Positions 46,361 to 58,183 of a DNA stretch of 64,000 nt are shown here, piece after piece (positions within the stretch are counted from its first letter, which is position 1; each line of letters begins with the position of its first letter). The notes under the pieces were generated by a model. The model did not search any database, was not told the DNA's origin, and was given only the letters and a program-made list of their open reading frames with translations. Both the position numbers and the translations under genes were made by a program. Source of the stretch: Pleurostoma richardsiae. Taxonomy: Eukaryota > Ascomycota > Sordariomycetes > Calosphaeriales > Pleurostomataceae. The DNA lies in assembly GCA_030052745.1 (NCBI GenBank), contig JANBVO010000033.1, positions 62,001-126,000 on the forward strand, in the 5' to 3' direction.

Positions 46361-47163
46361 TCTCCTGAGTGGGAAGAAGTCTTGTCCGTACCGTCTCCGT
46401 TCGTGATAGGGCTAGGCTCTCGCTCCTTCTCGGAGTCGGGAGACTTTGGCGTTTTCTCTGGCATGATGCAGGTGGCGTCGGGTAGGGAGGGCTGCAGAGA
46501 AATGTCGACTCGATCGCCGGTTGATATGGGCTTTGCTGAATATATGGGCGTCGATATATGGGCGGAGTAAGGCAGACTGATATTGTGTTAAGTTGTCAAT
46601 GAGGCTCGGAGTCTATTGAAATCGGACGGAAGTGAACATTATCTTAGATAATATAATGGTAAGTTTATCAAGAAGTGTGGCAAGATTCAGACAGCGAGTA
46701 AAACTTCGTTGGATGGCCTATTATATAGGCGGTCAAGGCTATGAGAGTAGCCGTTCGGATCGCAGTCATTGCATTGAAAGTCCTAAGCCTCAATCTCTCG
46801 TGACATCTCGCCTCTCCAAGTGAAGCGGTCCGTGATGCGGTCTTCGATCGATCCCGCAAGGACACTTACTCCTGATTATTGGTTGGGTTGAAGTCACCAT
46901 GACCACCGTTGCAAAATGCCGTGGTATTCCGTATTGTCAGCGATATTTTAGCCCCAGGCGTTTGGAGGATAGACACTCGTGTGGTTAAAAGATGGTTGGA
47001 CCCTTGATTGTGGCGCTGCGCGATCATACCCAACCCGAGCGCGACAGGGCATATGCAAGTGCAAGTGGTCAGAGCATTGAGCAAGAGGGATGAGCAGAGT
47101 TGCAGGACGAGCGAATACACAACAGATGACAATGAGGAGCACTAGCCCTCTCTAGCTTTCAAA
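46361..47163. other. Intergenic, nothing recognised
   Basis: About 800 bp with only short frames. Confidence 0.5.
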
Positions 47164-47378
47164 CACCGGATATGCCTGAGAGAGGAAGTTTTCCTTTCGC
47201 AGTGCTTGCGGGGCTTTCAAGCCTCAGGCTGGTGCTGCAATGCGGAAAAAAGGTTTCCGGATTCGTCTGGGCTCGTCCGGCCGGCCCCCACCGGGCTATC
47301 CCAAACAGACGGTGCAGAGCTAACCATCATGCAATGCGAAAACACTGTTTCCGTATCCGGTTTGGACTATCTTGGGCC
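47164..47378 (+). repeat. Dispersed 210-bp repeat, copy 1
   Basis: Closely similar to 53634-53845, same orientation. Both contain two related internal units, each around AATGCGAAAA...TTTCCGTATTCG, about 100 bp apart. Most differences between copies are transitions. Confidence 0.85.
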
Positions 47379-47780
47379 AGATAACAACTTGACTGAGGTC
47401 GGCCTGGGTAGTGTCATCGAGTACGAAGTCACGACGGATCCCAATGACCTGCGCGGCTAGAAACGGCGCCGGGTATGGGCGCATATCTCGCAGTAGGTCG
47501 CCTATTCAGTGCTCGTGCATGAACACACACATGCGTCGAGGTGTTGGGCGGACTGCACCTCACGTCCTGGGACGATATCGATTATGAGGCATGGTTAGGA
47601 TGAGATGAGATTAAAGGTCCAGACTGTCGAGGTCGTGGATAGCTTCGCCCTCCGTCCATCAGCATTCTTCTTTAACTGCGATGAACATTTGAACCACAGC
47701 CAACACCGTATGTAATATTCGGACTGATTCTTTATACCTCAATGACTTCGCCTGCAAGCCACCGCTAACGTGAAAACTAG
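47379..47780. other. Intergenic, nothing recognised
   Basis: About 400 bp without gene or repeat call. Confidence 0.4.
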
Positions 47781-48626
47781 ATGACCTCATACTCAGATAA
47801 GCCGGGCTTTTGCGGTAGGTGTGGTTGTGCAAACGGGAACCACACAATCAGCCCTTGCAAAGGGTTTAACAAGAGGGGCCGAGGCAAAAAAGCAGAATAT
47901 GTCCCCTGTGAATACAATTGGAGCCGCTGTACCACAGGGGGTTACACAGCCTACTTTCAGGCCGATGAAGATGCGCAGTACATGGACTGTTTCCGCTGCC
48001 CGAACCATCCTGGTGCGCCGCCAGACGGCTTCTGGGGAACCGAACCCGACGATGAGGCCGGTGTGCTGACCGCGGACTTTCTGGGAATTCCCTGGCCAGC
48101 GGCAGAAGAACCTAATCCGGCCTCGTCACAGAGCGAAGCCAGGCGAACTCTGGAATCGCCCGACCCTCTTGCATCGGGCCAAGACTTGACATGGTCTGGC
48201 CAGACCAGGACCACGAAGCACGGACACGGTCGAACTCTGTCGGAGGAATCGGAGGATCCTCTCCAATCGGATAATCCCTAGGACCGGACCTCAACGGAGG
48301 AGACGGATCCTGTACTTGCACTTACACAGGATCTCGGCCAGCTCGACCTCCAAGAAGATGTAGAGCTTTATGTTGAGACAACCTTGGTCACTAGTCACGT
48401 CCACTTCACGGACGCAGGAGGCAATGAGGTGGTGTCTGACCGCAGGGATTGGAGCGAATCCTCGATCGAATATGATGGACAGGAGGCTCCATGTTACAAG
48501 TACGTTGGCGGAATCCCACCCCGTCGGTACTTCACTTGGGAGTTCGGTGGAGACGGCAGTTCTGGCGGGAAGGGAAAGGGGAAAGCCAAGAGTACTCACA
48601 TAGGCCAAAAGAAGAAAAAACGGTAA
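47781..48626 (+). pseudogene. Cysteine-rich unknown protein with one in-frame TAG
   Basis: One frame of 281 codons, MTSYSDKPGFCGRCGCANGN to GQKKKKR. The first 75 residues hold a Cys/His-rich segment (CGRCGCANGNH, C, CEY, CTTGG, CFRCPNHPG) that looks zinc-binding. A Ser/Glu-rich linker follows, then a second conserved-looking block (TSHVHFTDAGG, PPRRYFTWEFGG) and a basic tail. A TAG at 48279-48281 interrupts the linker; the frame continues cleanly for 114 codons. The stop could be a mutation, a read-through site or lie within an unrecognised intron. No known family. Confidence 0.5.
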
Positions 48627-48849
48627 TTTGTTGTGTGTAAATAAACTTTTGCTATTGTCCGGGATACTCGGTATCTTGCCGAGCGGTGAGTTCGACCGAT
48701 GGGTGGATGGAGATGGCGCGCGATTGTCGCGTTTGGCTCCACTCCAGATTTTAGCCAGTGTCGACAGGAGCCAGGCAGGGAGGGCACCCGCTATTTTCTT
48801 TTAAACCCCGAAGTTTCATACCTACAACATCAATTCCACCACCTCTGCC

Positions 48850-50736
48850 ATGACTTCTATCCGCAGTCTTTCACCTGCCAATCAATCACTCTCCAGCGAG
48901 TTTCTTTCCCCTGACAATCTTCCCAAGGTCGGTCAGCAAATGCATCAAGGGACAGCGCCTCTCCAGATCGACTACGACGGCCCCGAACCCGAGTCAATCT
49001 TTTCGCGAAGCCAGTCACGGTGGCAAGCTGCTCTTCGATCGGCGAACGCGATACAGCAGCTTCCAGAAAACAGCTTCGACTTGGAGAGGATTCTCTTCCG
49101 AACCCCGTCACTACCCAGAACCATTCCAAGTGATGCTACTTCCATCGAAGGCTATTCTGCGTGGACAAATCGAAACCCTTCATGTCATCTGCGGAAGGCT
49201 GGGAAGCTCCGGAAATTCGTTCTGAGGAGGACCTATCCTATAATATGTTCGATCTCTTCGTCGCCCAACTTCTCGGTTTGGGAAGATACCCCAAATAATG
49301 GCATTGCCCTCCTAGTATTGGGTTGGGCATACATATTGACAGCGGATCTCGCAGAGAGGCAAAAACTCACGATGGAGTATCGTTTGCCACAGGACAAACC
49401 TTCCGATAACCAACCTACCGTGCTTCGTCTCGGCTACGCACTGCCAAGAGAACGTGCTTGGTGGAAAGCGATCGTCACTCGGGGGATGGGATGGTCTATT
49501 ACCGGCGCGCCGGGCGACACGAAGGTCTCTCCATGGGCGGTGGAAGTTGAGGATCTTGGACTCGATATCGCCGGTGTTATTGACACCAATCAGCGACCGC
49601 CAGCACCCAGGGAAGCTGCGTGTTACCTAGCGAGGCTTTGCCGAGTCTTTGGCCTCGGGCACCAGTGTTCTGTAGCACTCGCAGCAGCTCTTACCTTCCC
49701 GCTCTATGCGAGCTATGCCACCCGCGCGTCCGCTAAGATCGAACTTCCCAGGCCGTCGTTAACGCAGCCCTCGAGCGACAAGAAGCAAGATGATCCCCCG
49801 GCTGAATATCTCCACCTAGGCTTTTACATGTCGCTCAGCATCTGTCCAGGGATTTTCGGTCCCTTGCTATGGAGTATATTTTGGGAGCCGGATGTGCCAT
49901 GTCATTGTGCAGGAGCGTGGCTGCTTCCTATCGCGACCGTTCTGAAGCCGATCATCGAGGACAATAATCTGGAGCATCTTGCCAGAGTCCTATCCTTCAC
50001 ACCTGTTGCGCCGCTATGGCTTGGCCTTGCTCTCTGTGGCCCACGGGGAATCATAAAGTCCGTTATGCGCTCTATTACCGCACTAGCAGAATATCCTCAC
50101 ACAAAGCCCGATATTGACTCTGCTGCGTGGACGGGGATAGCTCAGTCATTCCTACATCTTCACTCCCCTGGACCCTACCTGTAGGTTGATGGTACGGTTT
50201 CCAGAGCAGATGTTTGGCGCCTACGACACGATTGTTATGACAAGTACAATCCCGTTACTTTCGAACATACTCCACCACATGGGTGGCCACCATTTGGGAA
50301 GATGCAAGAGCAGGATGTCGAGCTTGAGATACGTTCGCATCTCAGTTGCTCACCCGAGTGGGCCTATTCACACTGGACTTGGTTGCCGGCTAAGGTCACT
50401 GGTGTAGAGTTGTCGACCATCAATACGACTTGTCCGACTTGGCCGCCACCGGAATAGAGTGGAATAGATGGCGGCGAATTTAAACGATGCGAATTCCCAA
50501 CCGAAGACATCCGTAGAGTGTCAGAAGAAGCAACGCGAAAGGTTTTTTGGTGGGCTTGTAGCCAGGTTGAGAAGGGCTTTGGTAGGCTGTTACGGCCCCT
50601 CGTCGAATATGATGGGCCTCTCGGCAGTGCTCAATCGCCTTTATCAACCGAACCTGGAGCTATCGAAAGAGTGGCAAAGTGGCTACAAACGAGGAGCCAG
50701 TGGAATGTACCAACAAAGCCCACAGATAGCGGCTGA
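48850..50736 (+). pseudogene. Unknown fungal family, membrane-associated, two in-frame TAGs
   Basis: A single frame runs 628 codons from ATG 48850 (MTSIRSLSPANQ) to TGA 50736 and is interrupted only by TAG at 50182-50184 and 50455-50457. The N-terminal 440 residues have hydrophobic stretches (GIALLVLGWAYILT; LSICPGIFGPLLWSIFW; LLPIATVLKPII) and a conserved GWSITGAPGDTKVSPW. The segment after the first stop, DVWRLRHDCY ... PPHGWPPFGKMQEQDVELEIRSHLSCSPEWAYSHWTW, and the one after the second, RKVFWWACSQVEKGF, match the C-terminal parts of a widespread uncharacterised fungal family, so the coding region originally continued through both. Function unknown. Confidence 0.6.
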
Positions 50737-51794
50737 CCCTAAATGCCACGGTGCGCAGGTTATGCCAGCTCACGTCAGGCGACCTCCAGGACCTCTGCCT
50801 TTGAAAGACAGAGAATGTTTCCGTTGTTGATGTTTCCACATTGACTTGGCCATGAAGAGACACCGGAGCTAGCAAAGACAGCCACTGAAAGATTTAGAAT
50901 AGCAAGACGAAGTCTTGGAAACTTGTAGCCAGAAGGTAGCCGAGGCCACACGGCGGCCGTCGAGCAGCCGGCGCTGGTCATCGCCGCGCAACCATCGGAA
51001 GTCGGCGCTATTTAGAACCAGCCGTAGGAATCCCTCCAGCAGCCGCCCTTGGTCTCTTCGATGCGGTTCTTCTTGTGGCGCGGATCGGTGACTCGCATGG
51101 CGGCGGGGCAGGATGGGTCTGACGCTCGGGAGCGGTCAGTGCGATGCGATGAGCTGCGGAATCATGTACTGTGGGCGGGTCGCTCTTACCGACATGCACG
51201 GGGCCGTTGAGTGTAGCCCCAGGAAATTGAAGGCCGCTGTCAGAGCTCGTGCTCTACAGCACCGCTCTGAAGCAGTGGTTGTGGAAGGACGAGGTCGGAG
51301 GAATTCGGTTCCCACTCGTCGGCTGTGGATTGTGCGGGGCGGTGTCCCGCTTGGCTGCGGACGCCTGCCACCTTCGACCCACATGCAGTGGTCAAAAGTG
51401 ACCAAGTGCATTGGGGGCTCGTGGACAGGACCGGATCCGACATGCATACTCACCTGTTTCGTTTCCGGATGCTACCGGCCCGTCCCCGCGCGCCGAAAGG
51501 GGGACGCCGAACCGGCCGATGACTGTTTAGCTTACAAGACACTCGGTCTCACAAGCGAGTCCCTGAGACATGCCAAGAAGCACGCCGAAATAGGAGAAAA
51601 AGTTTATCGGATGAGTGCGACGATCACATCGCTTGGCATTTTCTCTACCTACCAAGGGCAATATATAAAGCCTAGGCTAATCTGACAAATGGTGAACCGA
51701 CGTTTAATGTGGCTGATTCAATTGGGCTAACCTGCAATCTGATTCGAAGATCCTGAACGAGGGATGGAATAAAACGTGCCTCTTTTATTAGATC
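50737..51794. other. Intergenic; open frame 51113-51685 not convincing
   Basis: A plus-strand frame of 190 codons exists, but the opposite strand is equally open, composition is erratic and no family is recognised, so no gene is called. Confidence 0.4.
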
Positions 51795-53320
51795 TCAAGT
51801 CTTGTCTGACACCTCAACGGAAGAATCCGCCCTCTTCATCTTCTCCCTCTCCGCCCGCGTCCTGTCCACCCACTGCTGCGCTTTCTCCACCGCCAAACGA
51901 GCTGAGCATCTATGTTCCAGTAGGAATGACTGTATTTCGGCTGGGGAGAACTCCCACTCCGGTATCTTCCTAGAAAATTCATGTGCCCACCGTTCAACGG
52001 TTTGGTCGTCTTCAGCCGATTTCCCCGGATCGAGGATATCGCCTTCCGACTGCTTGAAGACCATGCAGAAGATTCGGAACGTCACGTCCTTGTCTGCTCG
52101 CGGGAGCACGATTTTCTTGTCGGCTCGACCCGCCCGTATGAGCGCCGGATCTAGATGCTCAATGTGGTTCGTCGTCATTAAGAGCAGCCGACCCTCATTT
52201 GACGATATCCCGTCGAGAGCATTGAGGAGGTCCGACAGGGCCAATCTCCCCCGGAATCGCGGACGATCCTCCGCAGAGCCGACCTCAACTGTGCCCTCCG
52301 TATCGGCTTGCCGAGACTGCACTATGCCGACAGCATCCACGTCTTCCAGCAGGAGGACACACCGAGGGGGGAGATCCGCAAACAACTTGCTCAGGGAGGA
52401 GCCGTCCACGCTAGAAAGGTTCAGGATATAGATGTCCAAGTCAAAGTGCCCTGATATAGACAAGCACAAGCTTGATTTTCCGGTACCTGGTGGTCCATAG
52501 AGTAGGTAGCCTCTCCGGTAAGGGATGCCACGGTTTGTATGCCATGTGCGAGCGTCTGGGCTGAGGAAGTTTCCAACGTCTGTTATGAGCTCTTGCTTCT
52601 CCTTCTCATCCATGATCATGGTCGAGAGTCGTCTGATGCCGCTCGCTTTCGTTCTTCTCCACTTGCCATCTTGATTCTCGAAGATCGAGATTTTGTTCTG
52701 CGTCAGCTGCAGGTACTCCTTTCGGCGGTCGTTGAAGAACTGCCGCAAGACAGCTTGACAACCCAAGCAGGAGACCCAAACCACCTCCTCCATTCGAAAG
52801 CCAACCTCCTTTTCCGTAGAGCGAAACCAGAACAGGTGCTTCCTGTAGAGGAAGAAGAACGTTCCATTCCAAGGAGAGAAGTGTAGGGGTTTTTTCTGCG
52901 TATCATCATCACACATGCGTCTCCAGCCGACACGGGCTAGGGACGATCGAGCCCTGCGGGCGAATGGTTGATCGGCTAGCCAAGGCATAACCATATCGTA
53001 TGCTTCACTGGAATAGGGAACGTGGGCTGTTGAAGCTGCTGACTGTTAGAAAGGTTCAGCAGGCCGGAAGGAAGGGACGAACCAAAGTGAGTCTCCACTA
53101 ATGTCCACAAGTACTTGCAGACATGCCTTGCCAGGAACACGAGGAGCATGCAGGCGAACATGGCCTGAGCATAGCTGTTCATAGCCAAAACGTGCTCGAG
53201 GGTGGCAACGATGCCAGTGGAGCCAGGTACGAAGAAGTCCAAGATGGAGACGTGGGAGGATGCGAGCAATGGCGTCGATGGAGTGGCGTTGTTGAGTGTA
53301 GCCATCTTGAAGTATGGCAT
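51795..53320 (-). CDS. BCS1-type mitochondrial AAA ATPase paralogue
   Basis: The main exon (from about 53009 to 51795) carries the BCS1 N-domain start (EAYDMVMPWLADQPFARRARSS), then PYRRGYLLYGPPGTGKSS (Walker A), CVLLLEDVDAV (Walker B), LLNALDGISSNEGRLLLMTTNHIEHLDPALIRAGRADK (sensor and arginine-finger region) and a C-terminal helical lid. An upstream exon from ATG 53320 or 53305 supplies a transmembrane helix (AMFACMLLVFLARHVCKYLW) that anchors such proteins in the inner mitochondrial membrane. The exact intron between the two could not be fixed. Canonical Bcs1 inserts the Rieske protein into complex III; fungi have many BCS1-like paralogues of unknown role, and this is probably one. Confidence 0.85.
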
Positions 53321-53633
53321 AGCAGGTAATCCGGCTATCTACTTTCCAGGGAGGAATCAATACCAAGAACCGCGATGATCCTGGGGTGAAATGGAAGGTA
53401 TATGTCCGACTGAAGGTATCTCAAGAGGGAATTCTGCCATTCTTATATACAGGTTGCCAGCAGCGTCCCGCAGGTCGACGCAACAACCACGCGTTGGCAG
53501 TCCATCGGTATCCGGTTCTACGTGTATGTGTAACAAAGTGTCGTGATCACAAGTCTTTCGGATAAGCGCCGTATCAGCATCTCTATACATTCGATACTTG
53601 ACGAGGTTAATCGGGAAACTAGGTCAATAGCAT
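53321..53633. other. Intergenic, nothing recognised
   Basis: Upstream region of the BCS1-like gene. Confidence 0.4.
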
Positions 53634-53845
53634 ACGCCGGATATTCTGAGAGAGGAAGCTTTCTTTTCGCAATGCTTGCGGAGTTGTCAAGCCTCAGGTT
53701 GGTGGTGCAATGCGAAAAAGATGTTTCCGTATTTGTCTGGGCTCGTCTGCACCCCCACCGGGATATCCCGTGCGCATGCCGCAGCTAACCATTATGCAAT
53801 GCGAAAACACTATTTCCGTATTCGGTTTGGGCTGTCTTGGGCCAC
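53634..53845 (+). repeat. Dispersed 210-bp repeat, copy 2
   Basis: Direct copy of 47164-47378 with mainly transition differences. It ends just before the preferred start codon of the next gene (53850) and remains open in that frame, so the repeat may have landed in and replaced the original 5' part of the gene. Confidence 0.85.
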
Positions 53846-53849
53846 TGAC

Positions 53850-55661
53850 ATGCCCAGCGCGGTCCACTGTTTAAAGCCACGGCTACCTCCCTTTGCCGTT
53901 GAGCCTGAGACCAAGGCAACATCTGGCGCACAGGCCAATCCAGATCCGCAGCTCCCATTTGAGTTTACTACACGAAGATCTCTTCAGTCAAGCCTACTTT
54001 ATAAGATGATATCTGTCTTGCGGGCCCCAAGTTCCAAATGTCGTACTTGCAATATTTCTTTTAAGAAGAAGCATACCTGTCCCGGAAGAGGCCATAGGAC
54101 CTCACTGTGGGCGAGGATGTTTGATCATGAATCGCACGACCTTATGGCGGTTATTTCATTCTTAGACGGAGCCAACATAACGGAAAGGCTTTTGGAGCGA
54201 ATGACTGCAAGGAAGCTAGCTTGGGGAGCCGACGGCGACATAGAAGTTCTTGACCCAGGTGTCCTTCCGGCTCTTGCGAACATGTCTAAGGCTAGATTTC
54301 GGTATCTCCAAGCTTCTGTTACCGCCGCCCCAGAAGCAACCGAGACCAGCAGTTGGAAATTTGAAGCCCTCAGGGTTGTGCTCCATACTTTCCCTGAGCA
54401 TCGACAACTTGACCCGGTATAGTGAGTGTAGTGATCGACATTGGACGAGATGAAGCTGATGAGTCTCGGTAGTTACTCTTCAATCGGCAACGATATCCTT
54501 CCTCAACTTCAACATGTTCTATCATATTTGGACGACGATGCCGTTCGCAATAAGCTCCAGCCGTTTCATGTTACCCAAATATCGAACGTTTGCATATCAG
54601 CCTCGAACTTTTTGGACACTGGTTGGAAGAAGAAAGTCCTAGCCGCTGCTGAGAGGCTTTTGAGTCCTCAAGACCCGGAGCTCGCGAGAATCACGTCGAG
54701 AAAGATCGCACTGGCACGCATATGCCAGGAAGAAGCCCCGGAGCAACTAATCCTCCAAGTGCATGAGCTCTCTTCCCACTTCCAACCCGTTGACAAGCGC
54801 TCCAACGCCTATCTCGGGGAGATGCTCCTGCTGGAGGCGCGTCTTCTGCTTGACATTCAGAAGCACAAAGACGAGCTTTCTACGCTGCAGCTGTTCACGC
54901 CCTGGAAATCAAACGAAACTTCGAAGTTAGAGCACCTTATTTTGAACGACATAGCGTCAATGCAAGGCGACGTATTTCGATTTAATGGAGAATTTGCAAT
55001 GGCCCGAGATTGTTTCACGCACCTGCTGCAGCAAGTACCAACACCTCCCAAAATCACAACGCAACTGAGTGCCGTTTCTTGTGAACTAGGCGGTTTCGAC
55101 TCAGCTATTCGACTTCTCATCGAAGAGCTCCAATTCCTGGAAAGTCCGGGTAGCCAGCTGCAGAGTCGGAATGCAAAGCGCTTGCGACTAGCTCTGGTAG
55201 ACGCTTATCTCATGAAAGCCGTCAAGCTGCAGTCAATATCCTTGGAGAGCGAGTCAATGAGCAGAGCTACGCAGCTCTTGGAAAACCTTGAGGAGGATTT
55301 CAAGGAGACCGCCAAGCTCCGCAAAATAGGCAGGATGAATTACTTCCGGATCCGGGTCTCCATTGCTATAGTTGAGCACCTACGGGGTAGCCCAGGCCGT
55401 GCCCTTGAGCGTTGGAACGAGGCACAGGAAGCTTCCAGGAAGTGCTGGCCAGAAGGCTACACAGACATGGTCATCAACTATTCGAAAAGTGAACTGATGT
55501 ATAGGCTTGGACACAGTGATCATGCGCGTGAACTTGAGCAAGCGGCAATCGACCTGTACCAGATAACTGGGCGTCAATATCATTTCACCGGTCTCGGTTC
55601 AATCTGGCTAGATTATATAGTAGGTCTTATTGGGCTTCATGGAGGTAGACAGCTAGAATAA
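53850..55661 (+). CDS. Helical-repeat (TPR-like) protein, possibly the C-terminal part of an NLR-type gene
   Basis: Exons 53850-54421 and 54473-55661 (51-bp intron, GTGAGT...TAG) give 586 residues. HDLMAVISFLDGANITERLLERM (about residues 90-115) resembles the winged-helix segment after the nucleotide-binding domain of fungal STAND/NLR proteins. The remaining 400 residues are a regular alpha-helical array with TPR-like phrases (ASMQGDVFRFNGEFAMARDC, RALERWNEAQEASRK). No nucleotide-binding domain precedes it; instead a dispersed repeat lies immediately upstream. It may therefore be a 5'-truncated NLR or a stand-alone helical protein. A short CRTCNISFKKKHTCPG cluster near residue 65 is unexplained. 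Confidence 0.55.
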
Positions 55662-55695
55662 ATTATCAACTTTTATGTGAAGGTCGGTTGCCTTC

Positions 55696-57131
55696 TTAGA
55701 GACCATTATCTTCTAATAAAGCTAAAGCTTGTCCTACAAGATGAGTAGAGCCACATATCAGCGTCTCTACTCCCGTCTGTGTGCTCGCCCGTTCAGCCAT
55801 TGCGAGAGCATCTGCCACAGAGGCAGCACAAGAAACGCGCACCGAGCCTTGCATACTCTGCCAAAATGCTGCATGCCTTTCGACCGCGGTGTCGTGTATC
55901 TTCTGACCTATATTCAAGTTAGTAACTGATAGCGAATGGCACTGTATCAACGCACCGTAACGTTCGTAAGGTGTTAAGATGACGCGGTCGAAATGGAACT
56001 GATGATTCTTGCAGTGCTGTACGATAGTTTGAATAAGTTCCTGTGTATTTCGCGTAGATTCGTGTCCAAATATAAGAACTCGAGGACAGCTCTCGGAAAG
56101 CTGAGAGCTGGTTGGAGTGCAAACGACCGACTCGAACCAGTCTAATGCAACCGAGAGACTCAACGTATTATGTGCGCAATCCAGGAACCAGCGGCTTATC
56201 CCCTTCCGGATCAACTGAAACCGTCCTGGCCACTTGCACTCGGCAATTCCGACTTCGATGTCTTTTTGACTCAACTCGTCGCGATATCGACTAAGATAAG
56301 CATTTGCCAGCGAGATAGCTAGTGACGCGTTCATCTTCTGAGCCGCGAGCCCGATATTGGGATGTTTCGGCAGGTTTGCGGAACATTCGAGGAACGTGAG
56401 CGAGCACCCGATTTGTGTAGCCTCACTTTTCAGGACGTCCCTTGCTGCGCGTTGTTGAATGACAGAGAACGCAGGTGTACCCGGCTTCATGATTCCGCTC
56501 TTGTGCCAAGCAATGTCTTGAATAGTAGGCCCAAGTAGGTCTATGTGGTCTAAGCCGATGATGGTAAAGCCGCAAGCAACTGCTCGGTCGAAGATATTCG
56601 TAGCATCCTTCCTTCCGCCAGCATGGACCTCATATATTGCCACATCAACCTTTTCTTGCTTGAAAATGTGTACTGAGAGCAGGGCGAGGAGCTGTAGATA
56701 TCCCGGCATGTCCTGTTCGTCGCCAGCCTTGTCGCGCAAGGTGTCCCAGACTTCGAAGAAATGCTGGGCAAAGAGGTTTTCTGCAATGGGTTGGAAATTG
56801 ATTCGGATGCGTTCTCGCTCGGTTCTTAAGTGGGGAGATGTGTATAGACCAATTTTAATCGGTTTCGAGAGATGGCGGAAGTGTGTCCTGAGGAGTGACT
56901 CTGTGATGGCGGCCGTGCTGCCTTTGCCCTTGGTCCCAGTTATATGGATAACCTCGAGATCACTGGTGTTCTAATCAATCGGAATGTGTTGCGAAAGCCA
57001 GGCGAAAGCCTTACCTTGTGACCTAAATCTGCGAGCCATGATTTCATGCCGAAGTTGTTGGGCTGATTTTTCGTCGGCCGAACGAACAAAGGCCTCGAAC
57101 GAGAACGAAGGATCTGAACGGCATCCTGCAC
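55696..57131 (-). CDS. Folylpolyglutamate synthase (Mur-ligase family)
   Basis: Two exons (57131-57015 and 56970-55696; 44-bp intron) encode 463 residues. The enzyme adds glutamates to folates using ATP, in cytosol and mitochondria. Visible motifs: P-loop VIHITGTKGKGSTAAI, TSPHLRTERERI, the omega-loop region, AIYEVHAGGRKDATN (EVGxGGRxDATN; here the second residue pair is HA), GLDHIDLLGPTIQDIAWHKSGI (typically DHxxxLGxTxxxIAxEKAGI), WPGRFQ and the FLDCAHN motif (typically DGAHT). The changes EVG-to-EVH, EKAG-to-HKSG and DGAHT-to-DCAHN suggest a divergent paralogue rather than the housekeeping copy. A further short 5' exon is possible. Specificity could have shifted. Confidence 0.9.
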
Positions 57132-58183
57132 TCGTCAGTGAGTGCCATGGGACCTGCCAGTGCTGAACATACTTCATAGAGTCTGGACATGTCGCAACAA
57201 GGAATCGTTCCGCTGTTGATCCACGCTATCGGACATTGGTGGTGACTGAGGACGGAATATTTTGCAAGATGAGGAGTCAGCTGCAGTTATTTCTCGCTTC
57301 TCAGCCGCTCGTGCTTTGCCCCACATACTCGATCGTACGAACCGACAGGGGTATACGTAGCTAACTCCGCTGTATGTCACCCGTGCGTTGCTGGCAGCCC
57401 CACAATAATTGGTCAGATTTTGACCCAGGACGTGTGGATCAGATGGCTTGTGATCTCAGTGCTGACGAGTGGCTCAGGTAGATTCCCGCCATCTCCCAGG
57501 GGTGCACATCTTCATGGTGCGACTTGGATGGAAACTTTCTTGGTGCAGGTTTCTCGGGGACGATGAGGACCATGCTGCGATAGATAGGCACCCGGAAAGG
57601 CAGAATGTGGAGGTCAGAACATGCGAGATATAGCTAGGAAGGAAGAAGGAAGTGTTTCCTTTTGTGGCTGATTGTACTTGAGCTTCGGCTGGCGGTCGAT
57701 CTCCCGCTGTGGATCGCCTAAAGGGATGATTGCGATGGCACGGGCGTCAAGGACGGATTCATCTGTGGTGGCTGCGGCGGAAAGGGGACGATAACTTGTA
57801 CACTGAAACATGGTATGCAAAACACTCAAGGGGCATCGTCACAAAATAGTTCTTAATTATTAGGTTCTACCACTGCGACGGCTTCGAACGGCCTCTGGAA
57901 AACGGGCGTGCCAGCGTCCGAGATAGGAGGATCCCTGGTCTCTCTGAGCAGGAGTGTTTCGATTAGCATTCCTTTTATGGCGTTATTGTATTTGAGCAAC
58001 GTGTGCCGCGTCAGCCTCTTTAAGCTTCGGCTGGCGGTCGATCTCCCCGCTATGGATGCTTTCAGGGATGATTAAGCCCACAATCAGCCATCCGGGGATG
58101 GCGGTGGTGCTCCAGATTGCCAACAGGCACGGAAATCTGCCATATCTAGAGCCGCCGTGCCGGATTGACCGCGGACGCAACGT
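57132..58183. other. Intergenic with a 50-bp direct repeat (57681-57731, 58023-58073)
   Basis: AGCTTCGGCTGGCGGTCGAT ... GGGATGATT appears twice about 340 bp apart. No gene recognised. Confidence 0.5.

Noticed and set aside
50468-50830. 120-codon CDS downstream of the 48.85-kb gene
   Set aside because: The overlapping frame that continues the 48850 gene carries the family-like sequence; this one is its shadow.
51113-51685. 190-codon CDS
   Set aside because: Both strands are open over the same stretch, no recognisable motif and no splice support.
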